From Symbiodinium natans (lineage: Eukaryota; Sar; Dinophyceae; Suessiales; Symbiodiniaceae), in assembly GCA_905221605.1 (NCBI GenBank), contig CAJNDS010000335.1:1683430-1747429 (forward strand): a stretch of DNA of 64,000 nucleotides, given 5' to 3'. Positions within the stretch are counted from its first letter, which is position 1; every line of letters starts with the position of its first letter. The notes under the pieces were generated by a model. The model saw nothing but the letters and a program-made list of their open reading frames with translations. It was not told where the DNA came from and did not search any database. Of the stretch, positions 1 to 10,377 are shown one piece after another. The position numbers were made by a program, and so were the translations under genes.

Positions 1-75
1 AAAGGCAGGGACACATCGAAATCGAGCTGTGAGCCCGCAAGTTTCAATCCGGTTTAGGTGTAAACTTAGGGCAAG

Positions 76-114
76 ATGTTGAACAATGTCTTCAAGATCA
101 TCTCATTTTCTGGA
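76..114 (+). CDS. Upstream paralogue, exon near C-terminus (tail of TIR region)
   Basis: Reads MLNNVFKIISFSG after acceptor GGGCAAG; the donor is GC (GCTTCGG). It corresponds to the segment MIGLVFQEIAIVFAP at 60063-60113 of the downstream gene, just ahead of the LELRVKQIA helix in both genes. It belongs to a gene whose main part lies left of the window. Confidence 0.5.
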
Positions 115-330
115 GCTTCGGTTTCTTTTCTTGGGGTGTAGGATGTATTGTTTGGCCGCCGGGCTTCTGTCCCAGTGCAAACGACACTGTGACCTTTCGG
201 CAAGCCTTTTGTCAGAGAAGCCCTGAAGCCTATAACCCCAAATCCCAAACGCTGAACCCTAAACCCTAAACCCTAAACCCTAAATGGCCAAGCTCGTAAT
301 TTTCGTACTTCAAGGTACTCCAGCTCGGAG

Positions 331-402
331 GAGGACCTGGAGCTGCGCGTCAAGCAGATCGCCTTCCGACTACAGTCGAAAAGCTCCTGGGGCGACAATT
401 CG
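331..402 (+). CDS. Upstream paralogue, C-terminal helix exon
   Basis: Reads EDLELRVKQIAFRLQ then SKSSWGDNS, nearly identical to the exon at 60706-60774 (EDLELRVKQIALRLQ). The match between two exons 60 kb apart, each flanked by CCCTAAA on the left and TTTAGGG on the right, is strong evidence that both are real. The donor is GC (GCTTCAGG). The acceptor could also be at 314, which would add YSSSE. Confidence 0.72.
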
Positions 403-482
403 GCTTCAGGGGTTAGGGTCAGGGTTTAGGGTTTAGGGTTCAGGGTTTAAAATAGGGCACCCCTTTTATTCCTCGGTTACTC

Positions 483-616
483 TTGTTTCTAGGTATTGTG
501 TGTATATATATATATATTATGGTAGTGTATATATATATACACATGTATATCTATGATGTGTACGTACCGTTATCTCTTCATATATATATATATTATATAC
601 ATATATATATATATAT

Positions 617-662
<46 letters not shown>

Positions 663-690
663 TATATGTATATATACGAGGACATCAGTA
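483..690. repeat. AT/GT-rich microsatellite
   Basis: Long (TA)n with a few GT and CAT interruptions. The open frames across it (poly-YI) are low-complexity artefacts. It sits in the intron after the exon at 331-402. Confidence 0.9.
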
Positions 691-1320
691 TCGATATTTA
701 TGTATGGACACGTTGGTTGTCCACATAGTTCGTCTTTCGCTAGCGAGTCTCATGTTTCCATACTCATACTAAGAATCGCGCATGCTGCATTTTTCCCACT
801 GGGTTCAGCGTGTCCCGCGAGTCTCAGGTTCTGGGCGTTTAGGGTTGAGGGTTTTTTCGGGTTTGGGTTTGGGGATTAGGTTTTAGGGTTTAGGCAGTTA
901 AAGACTTTGAGGCGTCGACGGGGCTTAAAGAGCTCAGGGATTGGGCTCAAGGGTATAGAGTGCATTCTGGTTGAGGATGTAAAATCTGTGGTGCTTCAGT
1001 AGTCACCACATGGAAGTTGAATGGTGACATTTCGAAACCCGAAGCCCTATCTGCCCGACTACCTAGATCCTAGCCCCAAAACCTTAAGCCCGTACAGCCC
1101 GAGGCCTTTGCACCCCTAAATCCTAAACCCGAACCCGAGATTATTTCGAAGGGTTGCTGAAGAGCTTCCACTGGTAGCGTAGGAAAATCTGAAAAGTATT
1201 ATTGTGCTAAACCTTCATGGTTTAGGGGATTTCTTTCAACCGACCCTATTCCAAACTTGAACCCAAGTCCCCGAATTCCTCCAGACCCCAATGGGGTTTT
1301 TGTTCTCGGGTCCTAGACCC

Positions 1321-1425
1321 GAAACCCTAAACCCTAAACCCCAAACCCCAAACCCTAAACCCTAAACCCTAAACCCTAAACCCTAAACCCTAAACTAACC
1401 CTAAACCCTAAACCCTAAACCCTAA
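1321..1425. repeat. CCCTAAA telomere-like array
   Basis: About 14 near-perfect CCCTAAA units, followed by about 300 bp without recognised coding sequence. It lies in the intron between the upstream-gene exons at 331-402 and 1729-1866. Confidence 0.95.
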
Positions 1426-1728
1426 ATCAGGAGGAGTTTGCGTGCCCCACTTCCACGTGCCCCCGTTACTCCCGCCTGATCCTCTGCAGTTTTAGAGTTG
1501 GACTCTAAGTAAGCCACTGTAAGTCGCTTTATATAGCTTTATAAAAGGTTTCATATCACTTCAAATCGCTTTAAGACATTTTGCAAATTAAGAGCTCTGG
1601 CCGATTTCGGGGGATGTTGCATGTTTTAGCTGATTCTAACATGGAAATACCACTTCTGCAAGACGGCGCAACGCGGCGTGAGTTTCAATGGCCGGCGCGG
1701 TGCCCATTATTCCTGGCTCCGGCTGCAG

Positions 1729-1866
1729 AGCTGCAGGGGCTGCGATTCTGTCATGATCGAGTTGTTCAAGGAACGACGCACCTTCGAACTGGAGCTGCAT
1801 GTGCCGGCTGCCAATGACATCCAGTCCGAGTGGCATGCTGGCCGCCTGATGGCCCAGCTGGCAGAC
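1729..1866 (+). CDS. Upstream paralogue, exon after the C-terminal helix
   Basis: Open frame containing CDSVMIELFKERR and HVPAANDIQSEWHAG, with balanced codon use and GC content typical of the other exons. The acceptor is GGCTGCAG and phase 0 follows the exon at 331-402. The donor is a GT at 1867 or lies in the poly-G tract just behind. The product segment is not recognised and no equivalent was found in the downstream gene. Confidence 0.5.
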
Positions 1867-1871
1867 GTGGC

Positions 1872-1873
<2 letters not shown>

Positions 1874-1928
<55 letters not shown>
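1874..1928. repeat. Poly-G tract of about 55 bp
   Basis: Uninterrupted G run directly after the exon-like block at 1729-1866. It may be a real G-quadruplex-prone tract or may mark an assembly or polishing problem. Confidence 0.8.
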
Positions 1929-1929
<1 letters not shown>

Positions 1930-2704
1930 GGAGGGGTTAGAGAAGCTTAGAGTGTTTTAGAGTAACGGGGGCACCCCCCCAAAACCCTCGTGTTTTGCGG
2001 GATTTCGGGGGGCGCCCCCGTTTCCCTAAATCTCTTTCCCCCCCCTTCCTCAATCCGCACCCCAACCCCCCGGTCACCGAGACCAGACCCCCCTAAACCC
2101 GAATAATAATTCATAGCTTAACTCTGAAGCAACCCTTTTCAAAGGCCTAGCCTAAACCCCAAGCTTCCGGCGGCTGCTGTATGTTCGCAGGCCCCAAAAG
2201 GGTTTGACTAGGGGGGGGGGGGTAGGGTGGGGACGGTTCGGGAAGTTGGGCAGGGTTGTTAGTTTCAAAAAGGGTTTGCTTATGGGGCTGGAGAAGTATG
2301 AACTGTGACTGGGTATGGTCAGCAGCAGCCGGCACAGGGCACATGGACATCCAGTCCAAGAAAGGAACGTCGTTGATGGAACAACGTGCTCATCGCACTG
2401 AGGGCATGGCACTGCGCGGGCCAGCTATTCCACTCAATGAGTCAAGGCTTCTGAAACTCTCTGCTGGCATGTTCTGGACGAAAATAGGCGAACATTTGTT
2501 ATGTCTCCTCAACCGGCCGAAGCTCTTAAACTTTAGAGTCTCTTGAAGCAACTTAGAGCAGCTTAAAGTGTTATAGAGCCTTTTGAAGTTGCTTAGAGCA
2601 ATTTAAAGCCTTTTGAAGCGATTTAGAGCCCGACTCTTAGAAGGGAGAGCAACAAGCACGAGTAAATGGGGCACACGCATTGGGGGCACGCAAGCACCTC
2701 CTGA

Positions 2705-2834
2705 CTAAACCCTAAACCCTAAACCCTAAACCCTAAACCCTAAACCCTAAACCCTAAACCCTAAACCCTAAACCCTAAACCCTAAACCCTAAACCCTAAA
2801 CCCTAAACCCTAAACCCTAAACCCTAAACCCTAA
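2705..2834. repeat. CCCTAAA telomere-like array
   Basis: About 18 perfect CCCTAAA units, one of the longest perfect arrays here. A TTTAGGG array begins about 75 bp further right (2908-2988), so the two enclose the exon-like block at 2860-2904. Confidence 0.95.
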
Positions 2835-2859
2835 GGCTCTCGGCTTCGACTAACCGAAG

Positions 2860-2904
2860 CGACGGGCTCCCTGCGAGAGGAACAGCCTGTGGAGGACGAC
2901 TTTT
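2860..2904 (+). CDS. Possible last exon of the upstream paralogue
   Basis: Short block between a C-rich and a G-rich telomere-like array. It reads ATGSLREEQPVEDDF. It can continue to CI and a TAG formed by the TTTAGGG array, or be spliced at GC (GCATTTAGG). Phase with 1866 is not settled. Confidence 0.3.
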
Positions 2905-3813
2905 GCATTTAGGGGTTTAGGGGTTTAGGGTTTAGGGTTTAGGGGTTTAGGGTTTAGGGTTTAGGGTTTAGGGTTTGGGGTTTAGGGCTTCTGTTTGCCT
3001 GCAGTTGTTCCCACGAGGGAAGGGCCAAGTGCTGCGCAACTGCAGACAGAAAATAGCCGCCTGCTTAGTTTGACGAATTCGAGGTCTCCCTGGTGACTCG
3101 CCCCTAGTATGGTAGCATGTCCTTGAGAAGGAACCTCTAAACCATCAGCCCTAAGCCCTAAACCCTGAACCACACACAGCCCTCAGCCCCTCATGTAGGG
3201 TCGTACTGGATCGAGCTGCGGGCTCACCCTAAACCCTAAACCCTAAACCCCAAACCCCTGAACCCTAAACTCTAAGCCCTAAGCCCCAAACTCTAAACCG
3301 CTAGACCCTAATAAACCCTAAACCCTAAGGCCCTAAACCCTATTCTTTGTCGGCGAGATCTCTGGTCGTCATTTTTCCCAAAGGGTCCATGCGCTTCTGG
3401 TTGGCCTTGTTGCCCCACAGAGGAGTCTATCTAAGGGTAGTTCTATCGTCACTTAATATGGGTTTAGGGTTTAGGGTTTTGGTTTAGGGTTTAAGGTTTA
3501 GGGTCTAGGGGTTTTCTTCATGTGGTCCTTACCTTCTGTAAAAGGTTCTGAAGTATGGGCCTTTGGGCGTTACATTTGGTCTAAGTATCTATGCTTTGGG
3601 TTCCCTCAACCCTCATCACACTACTTCTGTTGTTTGCTCTGCTTGTCTTGTCATAGCTCCTAAACCCTGAATGAACCCTAAACCCGAAAACCTTGCGCCC
3701 AGAACCCTGAACCCTAAACCCTACACCCTGAACCCTAAACCCTAAACCCTAAACCCTTTTCTTTGTCTTGCTCCTTACCATTCGGTGCATGGACCCTTGT
3801 GGATCTGAACTCA

Positions 3814-4024
3814 CTTGAAGGTTCATGGGACTTACTAACCAATTATCACTGCACTTATAACCCTACGTATAATACCTCTAAAGGGCCTTACAGGGTTATC
3901 CCAATTAAAAGTAGGGTTATAAGTACAGTTATAAGTACAGTTATAAGTACAGTTATAAGTACAGTTATAAGTAGGGTTATAAGTACAGTTATAAGTGGTT
4001 ATTCAGTCCCATGAACCTTCAAGC
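3814..4024. mobile_element. MITE-like element, family M1
   Basis: Terminal inverted repeats CTTGAAGGTTCATGGGACT and AGTCCCATGAACCTTCAAG enclose an AT-rich body. The right half is a 12-bp tandem (AGTTATAAGTAC, about seven copies). There is no coding capacity. Six more copies are listed below. Confidence 0.75.
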
Positions 4025-6450
4025 AAGAGTCCGCCACACCGCCGCGGAGTCTTCAAGGTGCGCATGCCCGGGTTTAGGGTTAAGGCGTTTAGGGTTTAGG
4101 GGTTTAGGGATTTAGGGTTTAGGGTTTTAGGGTTTAGGGGTTTAGGGGTTTAGGGTTCTAGGGTTTTAGGGTTTAGGGATTTAGGGTTTAGGGTTAAGGC
4201 GTTTAGGGTTTAGGGATTTAGGGTTCTAGGGTTTTAGGGTTTAGGGTTTTAGGGGTTTAGGGATTAGGGTTTTAGGGTTTTAGGGTTTAGGGGTTCAGGG
4301 GTTTAGGGATTTAGGGTTTAGGGTTTTAGGGTTTAGGGTTTTAGGGGTTTTAGGGTTTTAGGGTTTAGGGTTTTAGGGGTTTAGGGTTTAGGGTTTTGGG
4401 GTTTTAGGGTTTAGGGGTTCAGGGGTTTAGGGGTTTAGGGGTTAGGGTTTAGGGTCTATCGGTCTATATATCCTGCCAGAAAAAACCCACACCCAAGGTC
4501 AACAACTGTAGTCTCTAAGAGCGCCCGTAACACCCCGAGCTCTCAAAGGTTTAGGGTTTAGGGTTTAGGGTTTAGGGTTTAGGGTTTAGGGTTTAGGGTT
4601 TAGGGCGTAGGGTTAAGGGTTTAGGGCTTGTTTTTAGGGTTTTATGGTTTACAGAAACCCACAAACCACAAAGGCCTCAAGCCTGAGCCCGAAAAAACAC
4701 TAAGACCGTCAACCCTGAATCCGATGCCCTCAATTAAAGGACAGTCTAAACCCTGACGCCTCAGTCCTAGACCCTGAACCCTGAATTCCTTAAAACCCTA
4801 AACCCTATGAACCCCTTAACCCCTCAACCCCCTTAACACCTAAACCCCTCAACCCCTTAACCCCTAAACCCCTCAACCCCCTCAACCCCCTCAACCCCCT
4901 CAACCCCCAAGCCCCTAAACCCCCTTAACCCCTTACCCTCTAGACCCTAAACCCCTCAACCCCTTAACCCCTTACCCCCTAAATCCCTAAGCCCCCTGAA
5001 CCCCTAAATCCTAAACCCCTAAGCCCCTGAACCCCTTAACCCCTAAACCCCTTAACCGCTAAACCCCTAAACCCCTCAACCCCTTAAACCCCTTAACCCC
5101 TTACCCCCCAAACCCCGAGGTCCCTGAACTCCTAAGACCTGAACCCCTAGCTGGGTGACAGCCCTAGCCCCACACCTTAAAGGTATACCAAAACGAATCC
5201 CAGCTCTAATCATCCTCAAAGCATGTTCCATGAACCCCCTAAACCGCTCAGCCCTAAACCCCTGAACCCGCAAACCCTAAACCCCTGAACCCGCAAACCC
5301 TAAACCCCTGAACCCGCAAACCCTAAACCCTAAACCCTAAACCCTAAACCCTAAACCCTAAACCCTAAACCCCTAAAGCCTTAAGTCCTGAACTTCCCAG
5401 CTGGGTGCCTTGCTCGGGCCTGTGCTCGTTGTTCCCTGGGCGGATCTCTTCCACGCCCAGTGGTACAAAGTGCCTCAAGCCCTAGATCCTACAAAACCCT
5501 AAGCCGTAAGCCCCACACCCTAAACCCCTTATATTTGGAGACTCCCAATCCTACACCCTGAACCCGAAACCCTAAACCCTAAACCCTAAACCCTAAACCC
5601 TAAACCCTAAACCCTAAACCCTAAACCCTAAACCCTAAACCCTAAACCCTACTCCACCCTCAACCTCCTCACCAAACTCCAGACTCGGATGTGACTGTTT
5701 CCTGTTTCAACCCCGTGGCGACCCAAAAGCCTAAACTTGGGCACCCTTACAAGATGTAGGGTTTAGGGTTTAGGGTTTAGGGTTTAGGGTTTAGGATACC
5801 CCACACAAACCAAGGGCCCTCTACTTCAGAACCCTTTCTAAGGGAGGCAAGGGATCATATTCAGGGACGATGTATCTACTGAGGGTAGTTTCATGGGCCC
5901 TTAGTATGGTCCCGAACCTCCTTTAAAGAGTTTTGATGCATGGGCCCTTAGTTGTGTAGGGTAGATCAGGGGAATAGAAGGGGTGCCATTTGACGGGCGC
6001 ATACTAAAAAACCACGGAACTACTCTTAGAAAGAGCTAGGTTTTTTGTTGAGATGGAGACGATCCTGGTAGGGTGTTAGGTCCTTAGGGTTTAAGGTTTC
6101 GGGTTTAGGTGGGGGTTTGGGTTTAGGGTTTGGGGCACCAGCGCACAGCTCTCTGATAGACCACACTTTATATACATATATATATATATATATAGTGTAT
6201 ATATATATATACACAATGTCATAGTGTCTCCTCTTCATATTGCAGAGGCCTTTGTTGATGCAATCGCTGCCTAATGCATAACCAACATACCAACAGGTTT
6301 CAAGTTTGAAGAGAGAAGCCAATGCTTTCTGAGCAATCATGACCCATGTTGTCTTTACCTACAGTGTATAGAGTTTAGGGTTACCCCTAATTAAACCCCA
6401 AGCCTCAACCCTAAACCTTAAACCCGAAACCCTACACTGTACCACTGGAG

Positions 6451-6531
6451 CCCTGGTTACACCTGACTGGGTGTCTCGACATGCAACGCGTCGCTGCTGG
6501 CGCTGCAGTCATGTCGATGCGTGTATGGGTG
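6451..6531 (+). CDS. Weak exon candidate, cysteine-containing
   Basis: Open block reading ALVTPDWVSRHATRR then CWRCSHVDACMG, starting after CTGGAG and ending exactly at GTTTAGG. The style fits the other exons, but I could not connect it in phase to either gene. Confidence 0.25.
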
Positions 6532-7744
6532 GTTTAGGTTTCAGGGTTTAGGGTTTCGGTCCTTCATATAGCACGGCACCCCACCCTTACAATGACGACC
6601 TCAAAAGGGACCTGAGTTCTAATGACTACGGCCCCAATATTTTTCTTTGCAGTTGCCCAGCCGCCTCTCGATGATTGTTGAATGTTTAGACCCGAACCCT
6701 AAACACTGCTCACCACGTGAAATTCTAGTTCCCCAGATCATGGCCCAAGTGGTAGCGGTTCATGAACCTCCTGGCAAGCCCTAAACCACTAAACTCCAAA
6801 CCCAAATAGCACAAGCACGGGGTTCAGGTGTAGCGGTTTTGGTTTTGGTTCAAGGGCTTGTGGCCTCTCAGACTTAGGGTTAAAGGTTTAGGGTTTAGGG
6901 TTTAGGGTTTAGGGTTTAGGGTTTAGGGTTTAGGGTTTAGGGTTTAGGGCGAGTGGTCTCGGAAGATGTCTGATGCCAAACTTCCGACACCAATCTGGTG
7001 GAGCTGCGTCTGGCTGCCCACGCGTCGAAAAGCACCAGATGCGCGTGGCTGGGCCGGGCTGTGCAGTCCAGGGGGTTAACATGACTTAGGGTTTAGGGTT
7101 TAGGGTTTAGGGTTTAGGGTTTAGGGTTTAGGGTTTAGGGTTTAGGGTTTAGGGTTTAGGGTTTAGGGCTTGCCTTGCGTCTGTCAGTACCCCGACATTC
7201 GGAGCCCAACGCCCTTCACAGGGTGCAGGTCAGTGTTGCGCATGTCAAAGGCCCAGGCAAAAGAAACCCTAAACCCTAAACCCTAAACCCTACAAACCCT
7301 AAACCCTAAGGGACTCCAGAGCTCCAGAACTTCCATGTGCCCCCCCCCCCCCCCCCCCCACTTGGACTCTAAGCCTCTGATAGGGTTTCTAGGGTTTAGG
7401 GTTTAGGGCTAGGGTTTAGGGTTTAGGGTTTAGGGCTAGGGTTTAGGGTTTAGGGTTTAGGGTTTAGGGTAGGGTTTAGGGTTTAGGGTTTAGGGTTTAG
7501 GGCTAGGGTTTAGGGTTTATAGGGTTTCTAGGGTTTCTAGGGTTTATAGGGTCTGTTTCTTCGATATCAATCCTCCTGCCCTAAGCCGTTTAGGGTTAGG
7601 GTTTAGGGTTTCGGGTGTAGGGTTCAGGGTCCAGGGTTTAGGGTTTAGGGTTAAGGGCCCTAAGCCGCAAACAACCAAACACCCCAAACCACTGAGGACA
7701 GCTACGTGGTTCCTGAAAATGGGCCATCAAGTGGGGAAACCCAT

Positions 7745-7922
7745 ACAAGGAGGGGCCCCCTAGTTATAAGTAGAGTTATAAGAGCCCTATATTGGGTTAT
7801 AAGTAGAGTTATCAGTAGAGTTATAAGTAGACTTATAAGAGCCCTAAATTGGTTATAAGGATCCTAAATTAGGTGATAAGTCCCTTAACCACAGTTAGTA
7901 CAGTAAGGGGGTCCCTCCTTGT
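7745..7922. mobile_element. MITE-like element, family M2
   Basis: Ends ACAAGGAGGGGCCCCCT and AGGGGGTCCCTCCTTGT are inverted repeats. The interior has repeated GTTATAAG words. Other copies are at 42740-42862 and 57693-57883. Confidence 0.75.
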
Positions 7923-8877
7923 ATACCCTATAAAACCCAAGGGCTTGTATTTCAGAACCCTTCCAAAGAAGATGAAGAACCATATTGAGGGACCATGCAA
8001 CTACCCGTGCAAAGTTGGAAAACTCTAAGCCCTAACACTCCTAAACCCCAAGCCCTAAACCCGAAACCCCAAACCCTGAACCCTAAACCCTAATTAAGCT
8101 CCAACATCCTGAGCCCCAAGAGTACCCAGGGGCTCTCACAATCTTAGTCCTCAGGCGCTCCGGAACGGTGAGACTAGCCCGACTCCCGGGGCAGTTTGAG
8201 GTTTAGGGTTTAGGGGTATAGGGCTTCGGTGTATGAGTTTGGGGTTTCGGGGTTTCGGAGTTTAGGAGATTTATGGTTTGAGGCTTCGGGTTTGGGAGTT
8301 GAGGGTTTGGGGCTTAGGGTTTCGGAGTTGAGGAGCTCAGGGTTCAGGATTTTGCTTGGGGGGTGTCATCCCGCCTTTTTCATCGCTTGTGCGAAACACG
8401 GTTCCCCCAATCAAGGAACTAAAGGCGGGACCCGTATAAGGGACCCTAGGACTTCTTTGTGGCTTCATTTAGAGGCTACTTCGGTATATAGGGACTATCA
8501 CAAGATATATATATATATATAGATATATAGGGGTTAGATGGGGGAATAAGATTAAGGGTCCCTTCTAGGGCCCTAGTTGCAACTAGTTGGCAAGTCCATC
8601 GAGCTTTCCACCCTACACTTTGAATGGTTCTGAAGTATGAGCCCTTGGATTTTATAAGGTATGGAGGGGGTATACAACGGTTCCCCATTGTAAGTGAAGT
8701 TGAAAGCAACATGTTCATTCCACAAAGGCCTATGGGCAAGAATCCCTCTAGAGTCCCTAGCCCGGCGCCCCCGCCGAGAATACCCCCGTAATCAGACAGC
8801 TTGTGCAAAAGTGCCCGGGAAGAATGACCAGCTTGGAGGTCCCCCATGCAGAACCCTACCTAAACCCTAAGCCCAAG

Positions 8878-8936
8878 ACTTCAGCAACTTGGGCAGATGG
8901 GATCTTCAGACCGACCTCCCCTCAGCAGCGATGCTG
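8878..8936 (+). CDS. Weak exon candidate upstream of the giant gene
   Basis: Reads TSATWADGIFRPTSP then QQRCW between acceptor GCCCAAG and GT. Direct joining to the exon at 10319 would create a TGA, so if it is real another exon lies between them. Confidence 0.2.
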
Positions 8937-9426
8937 GTTTGTAACCCCCAACCCCCAACCCCGAAAACCCCAAAACCGCAAAACCCTTAAACCCTTAAAC
9001 TGGGTTCTTGTTGGCTTTAATTTTAAATTTTTGTTATGATAAAAATTCAATAAGGACTAAAAATGATGATTTTTCATATCACCCCAACAAGGACCCAGTA
9101 AACCCTAAGCCCCAAATTTCAGGGTGGCTGTATGGTCCCTTAAAGAGTATCTAAGGGGTATATGAGAGGTCACCTTATAAGGGCCCAGACTTAAGGGGCC
9201 ATGTACCTACGCCATGTACCTACCGTGAGAACTAAGCGCCGTCAATCTCTTGGCTCATGAGCCTCAGTCCTTGCCTACGCCCCTTGCCAAGCAATGGGCG
9301 TGGCGGGGAGTATCTGGGCCGGACTACTGCCTGGCCCTTAGGGCTTTAACATTTTGGGTATGAGGGTTTAGGGTTTAGGGTTGTAGAAACTACAGCAAAG
9401 GAGCCTAAAAGTTAACCTTTTCGGAG

Positions 9427-9605
9427 GGGTTCAGAAGTCAGCCAAGGTATCTGATTGTAGAAACCCTAAACCCTAAACCCTAAACCCTAAACCCTAAACC
9501 CTAAACCCTAAACCCTAAACCCTAAACCCTAAACCCTAAACCCTAAACCCTAAACCCTAAACCCTAAACCCTACGAGTTAAATCAGAAGTCAGCCAAGGC
9601 ATCTG
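9427..9605. repeat. CCCTAAA array between direct repeats
   Basis: A 16-unit CCCTAAA array (9461-9572) lies between two copies of a roughly 22-bp word, CAGAAGTCAGCCAAGG plus YATCTG, at 9429-9450 and 9584-9605. This resembles a target-site duplication around an inserted array, or duplication of the flank. Confidence 0.7.
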
Positions 9606-10318
9606 GGCTGGACTATTGCTACAAGCCGGGTGGGTTGCCCTGGCTGATCTGCTCTGCCTGACAGATGGAATAGCCAGAGGCCTGGTAGGCCAGCAGTACC
9701 CATTTGCCCTTTTTTTAACCCTAAACCCTAAACCCTAAACCCTCAACCCTAAACCCTAAACAATGAGCCTTTTAAAGCAACCAACCCCCCCAAAACAGGG
9801 TACCCGATTTCTATTATGGGGCTGTACGAAAATCGATAGACCCCCAAATAGTAGGATCCCAAGTAAGGACCCCAAGAAGGTACCCCGAACTTCGGAAACC
9901 CCAGATGGTTCCTGGGCTACCAAGGAGATAGCAGGAGATTCATACCGGATCCTGACAATACATCCCACCTGGGAGCTGAGACTCCAATTCGCCTGGTGCC
10001 TAGGACCTAGGGTTTAGGGTTGAGGGTTTAGGGTTTAGGGCTACTAGACCCAGAGTGGGCCCTTCCACTTTTTTGGGGTTGAGGATTCCTAAGAAGTCCC
10101 CTTAAGGGCACCCTCTTTATTCCTAGGCTACCCTTGGGTCTAGGTGCTGTTCGACTGGCCAAGCGCCGCGGTCGCCTCCACTCTTGCTGCAATTTTCATT
10201 CGCGCCTCGACCGCTCATTCCCTTGCGTTTCGGTTTTTTAAGGCCAATTTTTAAGGTTTAGGGTTGAAGGTTTAGGGTTTAGGGCTCCGAAAGCCTACGC
10301 TCTCAACTCTAGTCGAAG

Positions 10319-10377
10319 ATGTGTCGGAGGTGAGGTGCTTGGTTACCACGCTGTCTTCACGCCCGACGTCGCACCTG
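10319..10377 (+). CDS. Giant gene exon: OpuAC-like domain, part 1
   Basis: Reads CVGGEVLGYHAVFTPDVAP. EVLGYH is typical of the start of the OpuAC-like domain in dinoflagellate proteins as I recall them. The acceptor is GTCGAAG. A GA donor (GACCTTCGG) gives phase 1, matching the next exon; a GT at 10386 would not. Confidence 0.6.

Larger units (their letters stand above)
2990..10318. other. Gene-poor stretch: telomere-like arrays, MITE-like elements, weak exon candidates
   Basis: Apart from the candidates at 6451 and 8878, I see only repeats: mosaics of TTTAGGG/TTTTAGGG/TTTAGGGG at 4071-4452, CCCCTAA/CCCTCAA mosaics at 4795-5110, C arrays at 5270-5375, 5565-5652 and 9461-9572, G arrays at 6871-6949, 7084-7169 and 7380-7555, AT microsatellites at 6171-6215 and 8501-8530, and degenerate inverted repeats built of 'gggcccttagtatggtccc'-like words (5808-5995, 7915-8010, 8530-8690, 9118-9240). 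It must hold the 3' end of the upstream gene and the promoter and first exons of the downstream gene, but I cannot place them. Confidence 0.6.

Noticed and set aside
138-236. Cysteine-containing reading GCIVWPPGFCPSAND as a stalk exon of the upstream gene
   Set aside because: It lies between two exons of the C-terminal end (76-114 and 331-402), where the downstream gene has no cysteine-rich part. Better explained as intron.
483-879. Tyrosine/isoleucine-rich small proteins
   Set aside because: Translation of an AT microsatellite.
2705-2834. True chromosome end or telomere fusion point
   Set aside because: Over a hundred arrays in both orientations are spread through 62 kb and tied to exon borders; no single terminal array or subtelomere gradient exists.
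3898-4000. CRISPR-like tandem (12-bp AGTTATAAGTAC units)
   Set aside because: Units are directly adjacent without spacers, and the host is eukaryotic; it is the body of an M1 element.
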